This document shows, in pieces, positions 5,914 through 12,053 of a stretch of DNA of 12,399 nt. Origin of the DNA: UBA8958 sp964571695 (lineage in GTDB: Bacteria > Desulfobacterota > Syntrophia > Syntrophales > UBA8958). The stretch lies in NCBI GenBank assembly GCA_964571695.1, contig CAZNDG010000062.1, positions 1 through 12,399 on the forward strand. Direction: 5' to 3'. The position numbers and the translations under genes are program-made. Numbering within the stretch: position 1 is the first letter of the stretch; every line of letters starts with the position of its first letter. The notes beneath the pieces were generated by a model. The model was not told where the DNA came from and made no database searches. It saw nothing but the letters and a program-made list of their open reading frames with translations.

Positions 5914-6744
5914 ATGGAGGCAATGTTTACCTTGACCCCGGCGGAATCCAAGCGGCTGATCGGAAAAGGCGTGGCGGCCCTTCCGGAGATTCAGAACGCC
6001 AGGCAGAACGGCTACCTCCTTGTCGGCAGAGGTTCCACGAACGCCTATATCCTCGAGGAATTACTGGGGAAAAGGATCAAGAAAGAGGGATATACGGCGG
6101 GTCAGGTCATCAAGGGGGTGCTGTGCGTCTTAGGTCCCGAGGAGCGAACCAAACCGGTAACCTTCCATAAAGGCGAGGTCCTGGAGATGGAGCCGGGAGC
6201 GGTCCTGGACAAGCTCGGACCCGGCGACATTCTCTTGAAGGGAGGCAATGCCCTGGACGGGGACGGCAATGTGGGCGTCTGTATGGCCAGTCCCACCGGG
6301 GGGACGATGGGGCAGTTTTACATGGCCATGAAGGCCCGGGGGCTGGCGATCATCTACCCCGTCGGGTTGGAAAAGATGATCCCCTCCGTGGAAGCGGCGG
6401 CGCAGTTCGGCGGCACGCTGGGTTTCGGAAAGACGATCGGCGCAAGCGTCGGGATGGCCTGCGTCGCCGATGGCCGGGTCTTCACGGAACTGGATGCCCT
6501 CGAGACCCTCTTCGGCGTCTATGCCGTCCACTTCGCCTCCGGTGGCTGGGGCGGCGCGGAAGGCTGCGTGACCCTGGCAGTGGAAGGGCCGGATGCCAAG
6601 GTCAACAAGTGCCTGAAGTTCATCGAGCAGAAGATCAAAGGCGAACCTCCGCTGCCGGCGGCCAAGAGCCCGTGCCGGACCTGCGGGATGGTATGCAACT
6701 TCAAGGGCAAGGATCTGAAGCAACTGCCGGACTGGCTGAAGTAG
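5914..6744 (+). CDS. Unrecognised glycine-rich protein with a C-terminal CxxCxxxC motif (276 aa)
   Basis: I cannot assign a named family. The protein is soluble with no signal peptide and has several glycine-rich turns: LLVGRGSTNAY (35-45), GGNALDGDGNVG (110-121), ASPTGGTMGQFYMAM (125-139), FGGTLGFGKTIGASVGMA (165-182) and HFASGGWGGAEG (206-217). These suggest a compact alpha/beta fold with nucleotide- or ligand-binding loops. Near the C-terminus is CRTCGMVC (Cys254, Cys257, Cys261), which could bind a metal or an Fe-S cluster or hold a disulfide. The ATG at 5914 is chosen because GGAG lies 8 nt upstream. Codon use is GC-rich and the gene looks conserved and intact. It is a single gene, divergent from htpX and convergent with the histidine kinase. 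The 154-nt spacer 6745-6898 holds no convincing gene and only a small TGGATCATCCA palindrome. Confidence 0.85.
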   Translation: MEAMFTLTPAESKRLIGKGVAALPEIQNARQNGYLLVGRGSTNAYILEELLGKRIKKEGYTAGQVIKGVLCVLGPEERTKPVTFHKGEVLEMEPGAVLDKLGPGDILLKGGNALDGDGNVGVCMASPTGGTMGQFYMAMKARGLAIIYPVGLEKMIPSVEAAAQFGGTLGFGKTIGASVGMACVADGRVFTELDALETLFGVYAVHFASGGWGGAEGCVTLAVEGPDAKVNKCLKFIEQKIKGEPPLPAAKSPCRTCGMVCNFKGKDLKQLPDWLK

Positions 6745-6898
6745 CTGTGGATCATCCATAATATAAGGGGTGATGCGGACGCTTGGGGAAATGAGGCTCA
6801 AGGAGTCCTTTCCTGATCGAAGATGGATAATACCGGGGAGATCGTTCAGAGAAACCGTCAAATATTGGCGCACGGCAGCTTCAAATCGGAAATTACCT

Positions 6899-8869
6899 CT
6901 ACGACCCAGACCGGTTTGGTTCTCGATCCAGCTCTTTTCTGATCGCCGCCGCGATTTCCTGAAGTACGTAAGGCTTGCGGATGAAAGATCCCGCTCCGAG
7001 TTCCTGCGCCTTTCGCACTCGCTCGGAAGCGGAAAAACCGCTGGCGATTACGGCCTTTTGAGAGGGATTGATGGCCAGCATCCGCTGGTATGTCTCCAAT
7101 CCGTCTATCCCCGGTTCCATAATCATGTCCAGGACGACAATGTCCGCCGTTTCCTCCTTCAGGTAGGCAAGCGCCGCCTCACCGCCGTCAACGGTGTGGA
7201 CGGAATATCCGAGCATGCCGAGCATGGATGCAGCTATGGTCCGTTGCTCCTCGATATCATCGACGACCAGAACCTTTTCTCTGCCGCGATAATCCTCCAG
7301 AGACGAGGGCGTGCCCGCGGGTACGGAGTTTTTGCCTTGACGGGTCGCGGGAAAATAGATGTGCAGGGCTGTCCCCTCCCCTTCCGAACTGGTCATATCT
7401 ATGTATCCGTCATGATCCTTGACCGTTGACCATACCAGGGTCATACCCAAGCCGGTACCGCTCCGGCCAAGCTTCTTCCTGGTGAAGAACGGTTCAAAGA
7501 TCCTTCGCTGATCATCTTCACTTATCCCTACGCCGGTGTCGGTTATGCTCAGGACGGCATATTCGCCCTGAGCTATCCGTTCATAGGCATCGACATGCCG
7601 ATCGAGATAAACGTTCCTGGTGGCAATTTCGACCCGGCCATGCTTGTTGATCGCTTCGAGGGCGTTGTTGAAATCGTTCATGAGGGCCTTGGATATATTG
7701 AGGGAGGCGCCGTAAACATTCAGCAAATTCTCCTGTAAGTCGATCCTTGCCTCGACGTGGGGATGATGGCGCAAGGCATCTCCATATTCCGGAGAATTTA
7801 TGTAATCTTCCACGATATCGTTTAGATTGGTGACGGTCTTCTCCGCGATGCCCTGACGGGTCAGACTCAAGAGATCCTGAACAATGGCCGCGGCCTTCAG
7901 GCCGGACTGCTGGATGGTCTTCATGGGTTTGTACAGACGGTCCTTTTCGTCGATATTGATCAGTAGAAAATCCGGATAGGTTACGATGCCGCTGAGGACG
8001 TTATTCAAGTCATGGGCGACGCCGGCGGCCAGTTTTCCTATGGCTTCCAGTTTTTCTGCTTGTTTCAATTGTGATTCCAATTGGTTGCGTTCCTGCTCCG
8101 CTTGGTGGCGCTCGGCGATCTCCCGGCTCAATTGGCAATTGATTTCCCGCAGCTCCGCCGTGCGTTCCATCACCCGCAGCTCCAGAAGTTCATTTATTTC
8201 CCTGATTTTTTGCTGCTCCTTGGCCAAAAGGTACAAAAGGAAATAATTTCTCCTGCTTGCATACTCGATCGTATAAGAGACCAACATGCCGGCGATATTG
8301 GCGCTGACCAGGAAGAAGCTGTTGCTGACGATCTCCAGGGTGGGAAAGGGGAGATGAAAGACGACCAGCATATAGAGGGCGACAATGATCCAGCCGCTGA
8401 GGGAGGCCCAGAGAAAACGAAGATATATGAAGGAATAACCAAACATGAAAACGAGAATCAAACCGGCATAGTAATAATAATTTATCGGCGGCGGCGCGAC
8501 GATGATCATCAGAATGATCCCCAGGCCGCCCGCTGATATTAAAAGCGACATCAAAGGCTGAAGAATCTTGTGCAGGCGGGGGTAAAAGGTTGCGGCAGAG
8601 ACGGCGAGAATGGCCGGACAGACGAATAAATAGCGGATCGACCACGTAATGTGCTTGTGCAGGGGCAAGACTATTGCGTCGAGAACCCCGAAAAATCCAT
8701 ACATTACCGCGCCGAGAAAGAGGGCGATCCGCACCTGCCAAAGGGTATGGAGGACGTAATGGGCACGGAAAGGCACCTCCAGGAATGCGTTCGGACCGGT
8801 GAAGTTCAGCGTCAGCCAGTGCAAATGCATCGTCCCGCGGTCGATATTGTGATTCAGCTCCGGTACCAA
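6899..8869 (-). CDS. Membrane hybrid histidine kinase with C-terminal receiver (656 aa)
   Basis: This is a sensor kinase that should autophosphorylate on histidine and pass phosphate to its own receiver domain. It has six hydrophobic segments (about 47-67, 76-95, 106-125, 131-150, 153-172, 181-201), preceded by FRAHYVLHTLWQVRIALFLGA, which resembles the N-terminal membrane module of some bacterial adenylate cyclases. A coiled coil (about 215-280) leads to the HisKA box with His286 in GVAHDLNNVLSG. The ATPase domain has N-box NNALEAI (401-407), DTGVGIS (444-450) and GTGLGM (471-476). The receiver (532-645) has acidic Asp537/Asp538, phospho-acceptor Asp581 and Lys632 (RKPY). No DNA-binding output is present, so the signal must leave by phosphotransfer or protein contact. 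No partner regulator is encoded nearby. Start is TTG with a very good ribosome-binding site; the next ATG is codon 14. Confidence 0.93.
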   Translation of the reverse strand: MVPELNHNIDRGTMHLHWLTLNFTGPNAFLEVPFRAHYVLHTLWQVRIALFLGAVMYGFFGVLDAIVLPLHKHITWSIRYLFVCPAILAVSAATFYPRLHKILQPLMSLLISAGGLGIILMIIVAPPPINYYYYAGLILVFMFGYSFIYLRFLWASLSGWIIVALYMLVVFHLPFPTLEIVSNSFFLVSANIAGMLVSYTIEYASRRNYFLLYLLAKEQQKIREINELLELRVMERTAELREINCQLSREIAERHQAEQERNQLESQLKQAEKLEAIGKLAAGVAHDLNNVLSGIVTYPDFLLINIDEKDRLYKPMKTIQQSGLKAAAIVQDLLSLTRQGIAEKTVTNLNDIVEDYINSPEYGDALRHHPHVEARIDLQENLLNVYGASLNISKALMNDFNNALEAINKHGRVEIATRNVYLDRHVDAYERIAQGEYAVLSITDTGVGISEDDQRRIFEPFFTRKKLGRSGTGLGMTLVWSTVKDHDGYIDMTSSEGEGTALHIYFPATRQGKNSVPAGTPSSLEDYRGREKVLVVDDIEEQRTIAASMLGMLGYSVHTVDGGEAALAYLKEETADIVVLDMIMEPGIDGLETYQRMLAINPSQKAVIASGFSASERVRKAQELGAGSFIRKPYVLQEIAAAIRKELDREPNRSGS

Positions 8870-8877
8870 TTGTTATA

Positions 8878-8883
8878 CCTCCC
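8878..8883 (-). promoter_or_regulatory. Ribosome-binding site that sets a TTG start for the kinase
   Basis: On the minus strand GGGAGG is followed by an 8-nt spacer and TTG (8869-8867). The first in-frame ATG is 13 codons later and has no comparable site, so TTG initiation is the better reading. The 82-nt gap to the upstream radical SAM gene contains no terminator, which permits read-through. Confidence 0.65.
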
Positions 8884-8951
8884 GGTTATGGAGGAAATGC
8901 CGATTGATCATGAAAACGTAAACGTGTGCGCGGCCCGGCACGCTTCATTTC

Positions 8952-9926
8952 TTATAAATGGCGATCCCGCCTGCTGCCCTGCCAGCTCCGGCGGCGCTTG
9001 AGCTCCAGGTCGATGCTGTTGAGGACGTCCATTTTGTTCACCGCCCAGGATGGACCGAGGAAGATGTCCTTGTACCCGTCGGCGGTTAGACGCTGGATTA
9101 CCGTTGCGGGCGGCAGGATTTCCAGGATGTCGCAGACGGTGGTGACGTATTCTTCCTTGGACATTAGGGACACGTCGCCGTTCTCGTAACGGCGGCCCAG
9201 GGGGGTGCCCCGGAGCGCCAGGAGAGAGTGAATCTTGACGCCCTGGATGGGCAGGCCGGCCAAGGCGTGGGCCGTCGCCAGGATGTCCGCCCGGGTTTCC
9301 CCGGGGAGCCCGACGATGATATGGACGCAAAGATGGAGCCCCCGGCCCTGGACCCGCGCCAGGGCGTCGAGGAAGGTCCGGGCGTCGTGGCCCCGGTTCA
9401 GGTCGGCGAGGGTCCGATCGTGGATGGACTGGAGACCCAGTTCCAGCCAGATGTGGGCTTCCCTGGCATAGCCTTTTAGGAGGTCGAGTACGGGATCGGG
9501 AACGCAATCGGGACGGGTGCCGATGGACAGACCGATCACATCGGGCTGGGCGAGGGCCTCGTCGTAAAGCCGCCTCAGCTCCTCCAGCGTGCCGTAGGTA
9601 TTGGTAAAGGTCTGGAAATAGGCGATGAATTTTCCGGCCCGGCGGTGCACGGTGTAATAGGCCTTGCCCTTTTCGATCTGTGCGGTGATCGAGGGCAGGG
9701 AGCCTGCCTGGCGGAGCTTGGAGCCGCGGCCGTCGCAATAGGTGCACCCCCCCACGGCGATGCGGCCGTCCCGGTTGGGGCAGGTGAAGCCGGCGTCGAT
9801 GGGGAGCTTGTACACCTTGCATCCGAAGCGGTTCCGCCAGTAGCTCTTCAGGTCGTAGTAGCGCTTGCTGTTGTTCCAGAAGGCGGGACGGGACGGGACG
9901 TTTTGGCTTCCCTCATTAATAATCAT
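8952..9926 (-). CDS. TIGR01212/YhcC-like radical SAM protein (324 aa)
   Basis: This is a radical S-adenosylmethionine enzyme of the family that includes E. coli YhcC and is relatively close to the Elp3-type radical SAM fold; its reaction is not established from sequence. The cluster motif is DAGFTCPNRDGR followed by GGCTYCDGRGS; with the ATG start the ligands are Cys49, Cys61 and Cys64 (C-x11-C-x2-C). IGTRPDC (about 145-151), LELGLQSIHDRTL and HIIVGLPGET follow, all typical. The frame stays open upstream to a TTG at 10016, but that stretch has a pyrimidine-rich leader without a ribosome-binding site and contains tandem repeats, so the ATG at 9926 is preferred; family members also begin just before the YYDLKSYWR-like segment. 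The 324-aa length fits the family. It lies between the J-domain gene and the kinase on the same strand. Confidence 0.88.
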   Translation of the reverse strand: MIINEGSQNVPSRPAFWNNSKRYYDLKSYWRNRFGCKVYKLPIDAGFTCPNRDGRIAVGGCTYCDGRGSKLRQAGSLPSITAQIEKGKAYYTVHRRAGKFIAYFQTFTNTYGTLEELRRLYDEALAQPDVIGLSIGTRPDCVPDPVLDLLKGYAREAHIWLELGLQSIHDRTLADLNRGHDARTFLDALARVQGRGLHLCVHIIVGLPGETRADILATAHALAGLPIQGVKIHSLLALRGTPLGRRYENGDVSLMSKEEYVTTVCDILEILPPATVIQRLTADGYKDIFLGPSWAVNKMDVLNSIDLELKRRRSWQGSRRDRHL

Positions 9927-9940
9927 CGCTGTTGCCGGCC

Positions 9941-9982
9941 TCGTAAGAAGTAGATTTCTTAATCGTAAGAAGTGAATTTCTT
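9941..9982. repeat. Two tandem copies of a 20-bp unit, period 22
   Basis: TCGTAAGAAGT-AG-ATTTCTT (9941-9960) and TCGTAAGAAGT-GA-ATTTCTT (9963-9982) differ only at two central bases and are separated by AA. Each is also a partial palindrome (AAGAA...TTCTT). They lie 14 nt upstream of the chosen radical SAM start, on the leader side. They may be a regulatory site or a fragment of a dispersed repeat. Confidence 0.75.
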
Positions 9983-10007
9983 CCGTCTCAAAAGGGTTTT
10001 TCTTCTT

Positions 10008-10085
10008 CCCCTTCAAGGGGGAGGGCTAATGGCTGCTGATGGGGCTTAAACCCATCCCCACCCCGGCCCTTGAAGGGGCAGGGGG
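10008..10085. repeat. Nested palindromic intergenic element
   Basis: CCCCTT-C-AAGGGG (10008-10020) and CCCTT-G-AAGGG (10067-10077) are near-perfect odd palindromes and reverse complements of each other. Between them GATGGG (10038-10043) pairs with CCCATC (10051-10056). The whole stretch can fold as one long or three small hairpins. It sits between the J-domain and radical SAM genes and has the look of a REP/BIME-type element. A further GC-rich inverted repeat, CTGCCGG (10097-10103) with CCGGCAG (10131-10137), spans the J-domain stop codon but lacks a U-tract. Confidence 0.65.
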
Positions 10086-10125
10086 GTATTGCCTGTCTGC
10101 CGGTTCTTGCCGGCCGCGCCGGTCC

Positions 10126-10851
10126 TTACCCCGGCAGCGGTTGGACCCACTTCTTCTTGTCGCCGTCGTAGAACCACTTGTCGGGGAATCCACGCCGCCG
10201 GACGAAGGTTGGGTGGTTTGCCCAGGCGATCATATCCTCGTAGGCATGATGGAGTTTGCGGAAGATCTCGGCATCGCCGCCGACGTCAGGATGATGGAGT
10301 TTGGCCTGCCGGCGGAACGAGGTCTTGATGAGCCGCTGCAGCGACGGTGAGAACAGGTCGGTCCGGGCGAGGTTCAGGATGAGGAGCGAGGTTTTCTTGA
10401 CGGAGGAAAAGGTGGTGATTATCGGCTTGACCGACGTGATGGGCTTATAGTTTCGCACCGCCTGTGCCAAGACATGCTGTGAGGCGAGGGAGCGCTTGTT
10501 GGTACGCCTTTTTTCCGCCCACCATTGTTCCCCCAAAATGTCGGCCATGCGGCTGAAGTCTTCGCCGGGCTTGCTGCCGGGGGTGCGGGGATAAAGAAAG
10601 CTGAAAATTTCGGAAGTTCCGTAAGGGAGGATATCCATCATGATCAGACTTTCGGAAAAAGAGAAGGTGGCGCAACGGGTGTTCAGAGCCTCGACGAGAC
10701 CGGTCCGGGCATCGAGCCGCAGGCGCAGCTTCTGCCGGCATTCCACGGAGCAGTAGCGGCGCCGGCCCATATTTTCGGTGGCGCCGCAGGACAGGCAGCG
10801 GTATTTGTTCCGCTGGCGTTCATGGGGGATTATGGCGGTGGTTGCTATCAT
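10126..10851 (-). CDS. Zinc-finger plus C-terminal J-domain protein (241 aa)
   Basis: The C-terminal region (about 165-212) is a J-domain. LQRLIKTSFRRQAKLHHPDVGGDAEIF with HPD at 187-189 and KLHHAYEDM after it match helices II and III, including the basic residues before HPD. J-domains stimulate the ATPase of DnaK-type chaperones. The N-terminus has C-x2-C (Cys19, Cys22) and C-x3-C (Cys34, Cys38), a likely zinc finger of FCS/HNH-like spacing, suggesting a client- or nucleic-acid-binding role. The middle (about 60-160) is not recognised. It is not a canonical DnaJ: the order is reversed, there is no G/F region and there are no CxxCxGxG repeats. The ATG has no clear ribosome-binding site. A 64-codon ORF ends 7 nt upstream, which could supply coupling. 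A possible promoter TTGACA-17-CATAAG (10995-10967, minus strand) lies further up but has a poor -10. Confidence 0.75.
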   Translation of the reverse strand: MIATTAIIPHERQRNKYRCLSCGATENMGRRRYCSVECRQKLRLRLDARTGLVEALNTRCATFSFSESLIMMDILPYGTSEIFSFLYPRTPGSKPGEDFSRMADILGEQWWAEKRRTNKRSLASQHVLAQAVRNYKPITSVKPIITTFSSVKKTSLLILNLARTDLFSPSLQRLIKTSFRRQAKLHHPDVGGDAEIFRKLHHAYEDMIAWANHPTFVRRRGFPDKWFYDGDKKKWVQPLPG

Positions 10852-10858
10852 CGATCCA

Positions 10859-11053
10859 TCATACCATAAATTGCCGGGCTTTCAACCAGCGAATGATCCG
10901 CGCCGCGACATGGGCCTGGATCATTTCAGGGGTGACGACGGCGACGTGGTGTCCACGGCGGGTCGGCTTATGCCCCAAGCCCGTCGAACTGTCAACGGAA
11001 AAGTGTGCCCTCAAAATGCCTTCTATTGAGATCGAATTTATGATAGAATCCAT
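10859..11053 (-). CDS. Possible small ORF (64 aa) preceding the J-domain gene
   Basis: An ATG ORF on the minus strand stops 7 nt before the J-domain start, which otherwise lacks a ribosome-binding site. Codons in its second half are GC-rich like real genes here (for example GHHVAVVTPEMIQAHVAARIIRWLKARQ). I recognise no family. Its start has only a weak purine stretch, and its upper part is compositionally ordinary. It may be a genuine small protein translationally coupled to the J-domain gene, or a remnant. The stretch 10852-11217 contains nothing else except the repeats described at 11104-11158 and the ribosome-binding site of the next gene. Confidence 0.3.
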   Translation of the reverse strand: MDSIINSISIEGILRAHFSVDSSTGLGHKPTRRGHHVAVVTPEMIQAHVAARIIRWLKARQFMV

Positions 11054-11103
11054 AACGATAGTCGTAGCCTTGCCGCGTCACCGGGTCCCGGACCGGGGAT
11101 GGC

Positions 11104-11158
11104 GTGAATGCGAAGCATACTGTTCACAATGCGAAGGATAATGCTTAAAATGAGCATT
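11104..11158 (+). repeat. Clustered short repeats and hairpins upstream of the cNMP-domain gene (repeat copy A)
   Basis: AATGCGAAG occurs twice, 21 nt apart (11107-11115, 11128-11136). The first is within the hairpin ATGC-GAA-GCAT, which is nested in GTGAA...TTCAC (11104-11127). AATGCT (11140-11145) pairs with AGCATT (11153-11158). The 30-nt core 11108-11137 recurs in inverted orientation at 12024-12053 with 25 of 30 identities. The 21-nt spacing is two helical turns, so a protein-binding site is an alternative to a repeat element. Confidence 0.6.
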
Positions 11159-11217
11159 TAGGGGTGAAATTACTGGCCGATGGGGGAGTTCGGCGCTTGA
11201 AAAGGAGGGATCGCGAT

Positions 11218-11592
11218 ATGTTTCAGGTGGCATCTTACGAAACTTACGAGGATGGTCAGGAGATCTTCAAGGAAGGAACTTATGGAGACTGGATCTACCT
11301 CATCGATGAGGGAGCGGTGGAGATCTATAAAACCGTGGACGGCCAGAAGGTTGTGGTCGGGGTCCTTCCGGAGGGGGAAATCTTGGGGGAACTGGCCTAT
11401 ATCGCCAAGATTCCCCGGACCGCCAGCGCCCGGGCCGTAGGCCGCACGGTCATCGGCATCATCGACCGCAATTTCTTCGATCAGGAGTTCAACAAGCTGT
11501 CGGCGGATTTTCAGAAAATGATAAAAATGGTGGCGGTGCGCCTAAAAAATGCCACGGAGACGATCTGCCGGACCCAAGCCAAAACGGGTTGA
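11218..11592 (+). CDS. Stand-alone cyclic-nucleotide-binding domain protein (124 aa)
   Basis: The protein is a single cNMP-binding (CAP_ED) beta-roll. YEDGQEIFKEGTYGDWIYLIDEGAVEIYKTVDGQKVVVGVLPEGEILGELAYIAKIPRTASARAV (about 10-74) contains the phosphate-binding cassette with Glu58 (GELA) and Arg67 (PRTASARA), the residues that bind ribose and cyclic phosphate in CRP-family proteins. A short helical tail ends the protein. There is no C-terminal HTH, so unlike CRP/FNR it cannot bind DNA by itself; it more probably acts as a sensor domain on a partner protein. The ATG at 11218 is chosen over an upstream in-frame GTG (11164) because AGGAGG lies 9 nt before it. The next ORF follows after 32 nt. 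Confidence 0.85.
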   Translation: MFQVASYETYEDGQEIFKEGTYGDWIYLIDEGAVEIYKTVDGQKVVVGVLPEGEILGELAYIAKIPRTASARAVGRTVIGIIDRNFFDQEFNKLSADFQKMIKMVAVRLKNATETICRTQAKTG

Positions 11593-11624
11593 AGTTCCGT
11601 CGGCGGATGCGGCGGCTTGCCGTC

Positions 11625-11828
11625 ATGAAGTGCCTGCGGATCTCCCAGCCCTGGGGCATCGGTAACGCCATCGGCTTTATCATGAAGTTCACCAGGGCAA
11701 CGCCGGAAGAACAGAAAAAGCTTCTCATTGATCCCCAGTTCCTGAAGCTCTACCAGGCCTCGTTCATCGGCTTCCAGTACAACTGCTTCAACTGCCTGGC
11801 AAGCTGCCCGGTCGGGGATCGCCGGTAA
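11625..11828 (+). CDS. Small cysteine-motif protein, possibly the 3' remnant of an iron-sulfur protein (67 aa)
   Basis: The ORF encodes MKCLRISQPWGIGNAIGF, then a helix (KFTRATPEEQKKLLIDPQFLKLYQ), and ends FQYNCFNCLASCPVGDRR. The C-x2-C-x3-C-P cluster resembles one half of a ferredoxin-type [4Fe-4S] motif, with a fourth cysteine near the N-terminus. The frame is open to a TTG at 11589 that overlaps the previous stop codon, which would give 79 aa and coupling; neither start has a ribosome-binding site. Ending right after CPVGDRR is abrupt for an Fe-S protein. It may therefore be the C-terminal remnant of a longer oxidoreductase, or a genuinely small partner of the cNMP protein. No exact family is assigned. 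Confidence 0.5.
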   Translation: MKCLRISQPWGIGNAIGFIMKFTRATPEEQKKLLIDPQFLKLYQASFIGFQYNCFNCLASCPVGDRR

Positions 11829-11835
11829 GCGGACG

Positions 11836-12009
11836 ATTCAGAGGCCCATTATTCTTCGCTTTGAGACCTTTGAAAAATGGCTTCGCCGCGGCTCAGAAAT
11901 CTTTTTCGCCTCTGAATGGGTAACGTATAAACCTTCTTCATTACCAAGCGTTAAGTTCAATCACGCAACGGCGAAAAACATTTGATTCGCCGCTTGCGAA
12001 CCATTTTTC
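11836..12009. repeat. Nested inverted repeats downstream of the cNMP-domain gene pair
   Basis: Two inverted pairs interlock in a gene-free stretch. ATTCAGAGGC (11836-11845) pairs with GCCTCTGAAT (11908-11917). GAAAAATGGCTTCGC (11872-11886) pairs with GCGAACCATTTTTC (11996-12009), with one extra base. TTCGCCGC occurs directly at 11882-11889 and 11986-11993, and CTTCGCTTT at 11854-11862 matches the hairpin units at 12022-12054. No ORF is supported between 11829 and 12040. The first pair could also terminate transcription from the plus strand, though no clean U-tract follows. Confidence 0.6.
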
Positions 12010-12023
12010 CACAGTTATGCAAA

Positions 12024-12053
12024 GCTTCGCTTTGTGAACATTAAGCTTCGCTT
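12024..12053 (-). repeat. 30-bp hairpin repeat, copy B, overlapping the end of the mutase gene
   Basis: On the minus strand the unit begins AAGC-GAA-GCTT, continues through TGTTCAC and ends with a second AAGCGAAGC. It matches copy A at 11108-11137 in 25 of 30 positions. AAGCTTCGCTTT occurs twice on the plus strand (12022-12033, 12043-12054); the second is part of the final codons and stop of the B12-binding protein, whose ESEA end is thus encoded by the repeat. Confidence 0.65.

Noticed and set aside
6770..6931. Short plus-strand frames before and into the kinase 3' end (including an ATG at 6823)
   Set aside because: Only about 36 codons are free of the kinase in any frame, there is no ribosome-binding site, and no family is recognisable despite an orderly-looking sequence.
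8908..9822. 304-codon minus-strand frame overlapping the radical SAM gene
   Set aside because: It is the +1-type shadow of the radical SAM frame. The product is Pro/Arg-rich and lacks the cluster motif, which is complete in the chosen frame.
9941..9982. CRISPR array
   Set aside because: Only two units with a 2-nt gap and no spacers or cas genes; it is a simple tandem repeat.
9927..10016. N-terminal extension of the radical SAM protein from TTG at 10016
   Set aside because: The leader is pyrimidine-rich without a ribosome-binding site, the stretch consists of tandem and palindromic repeats, and family members start later.
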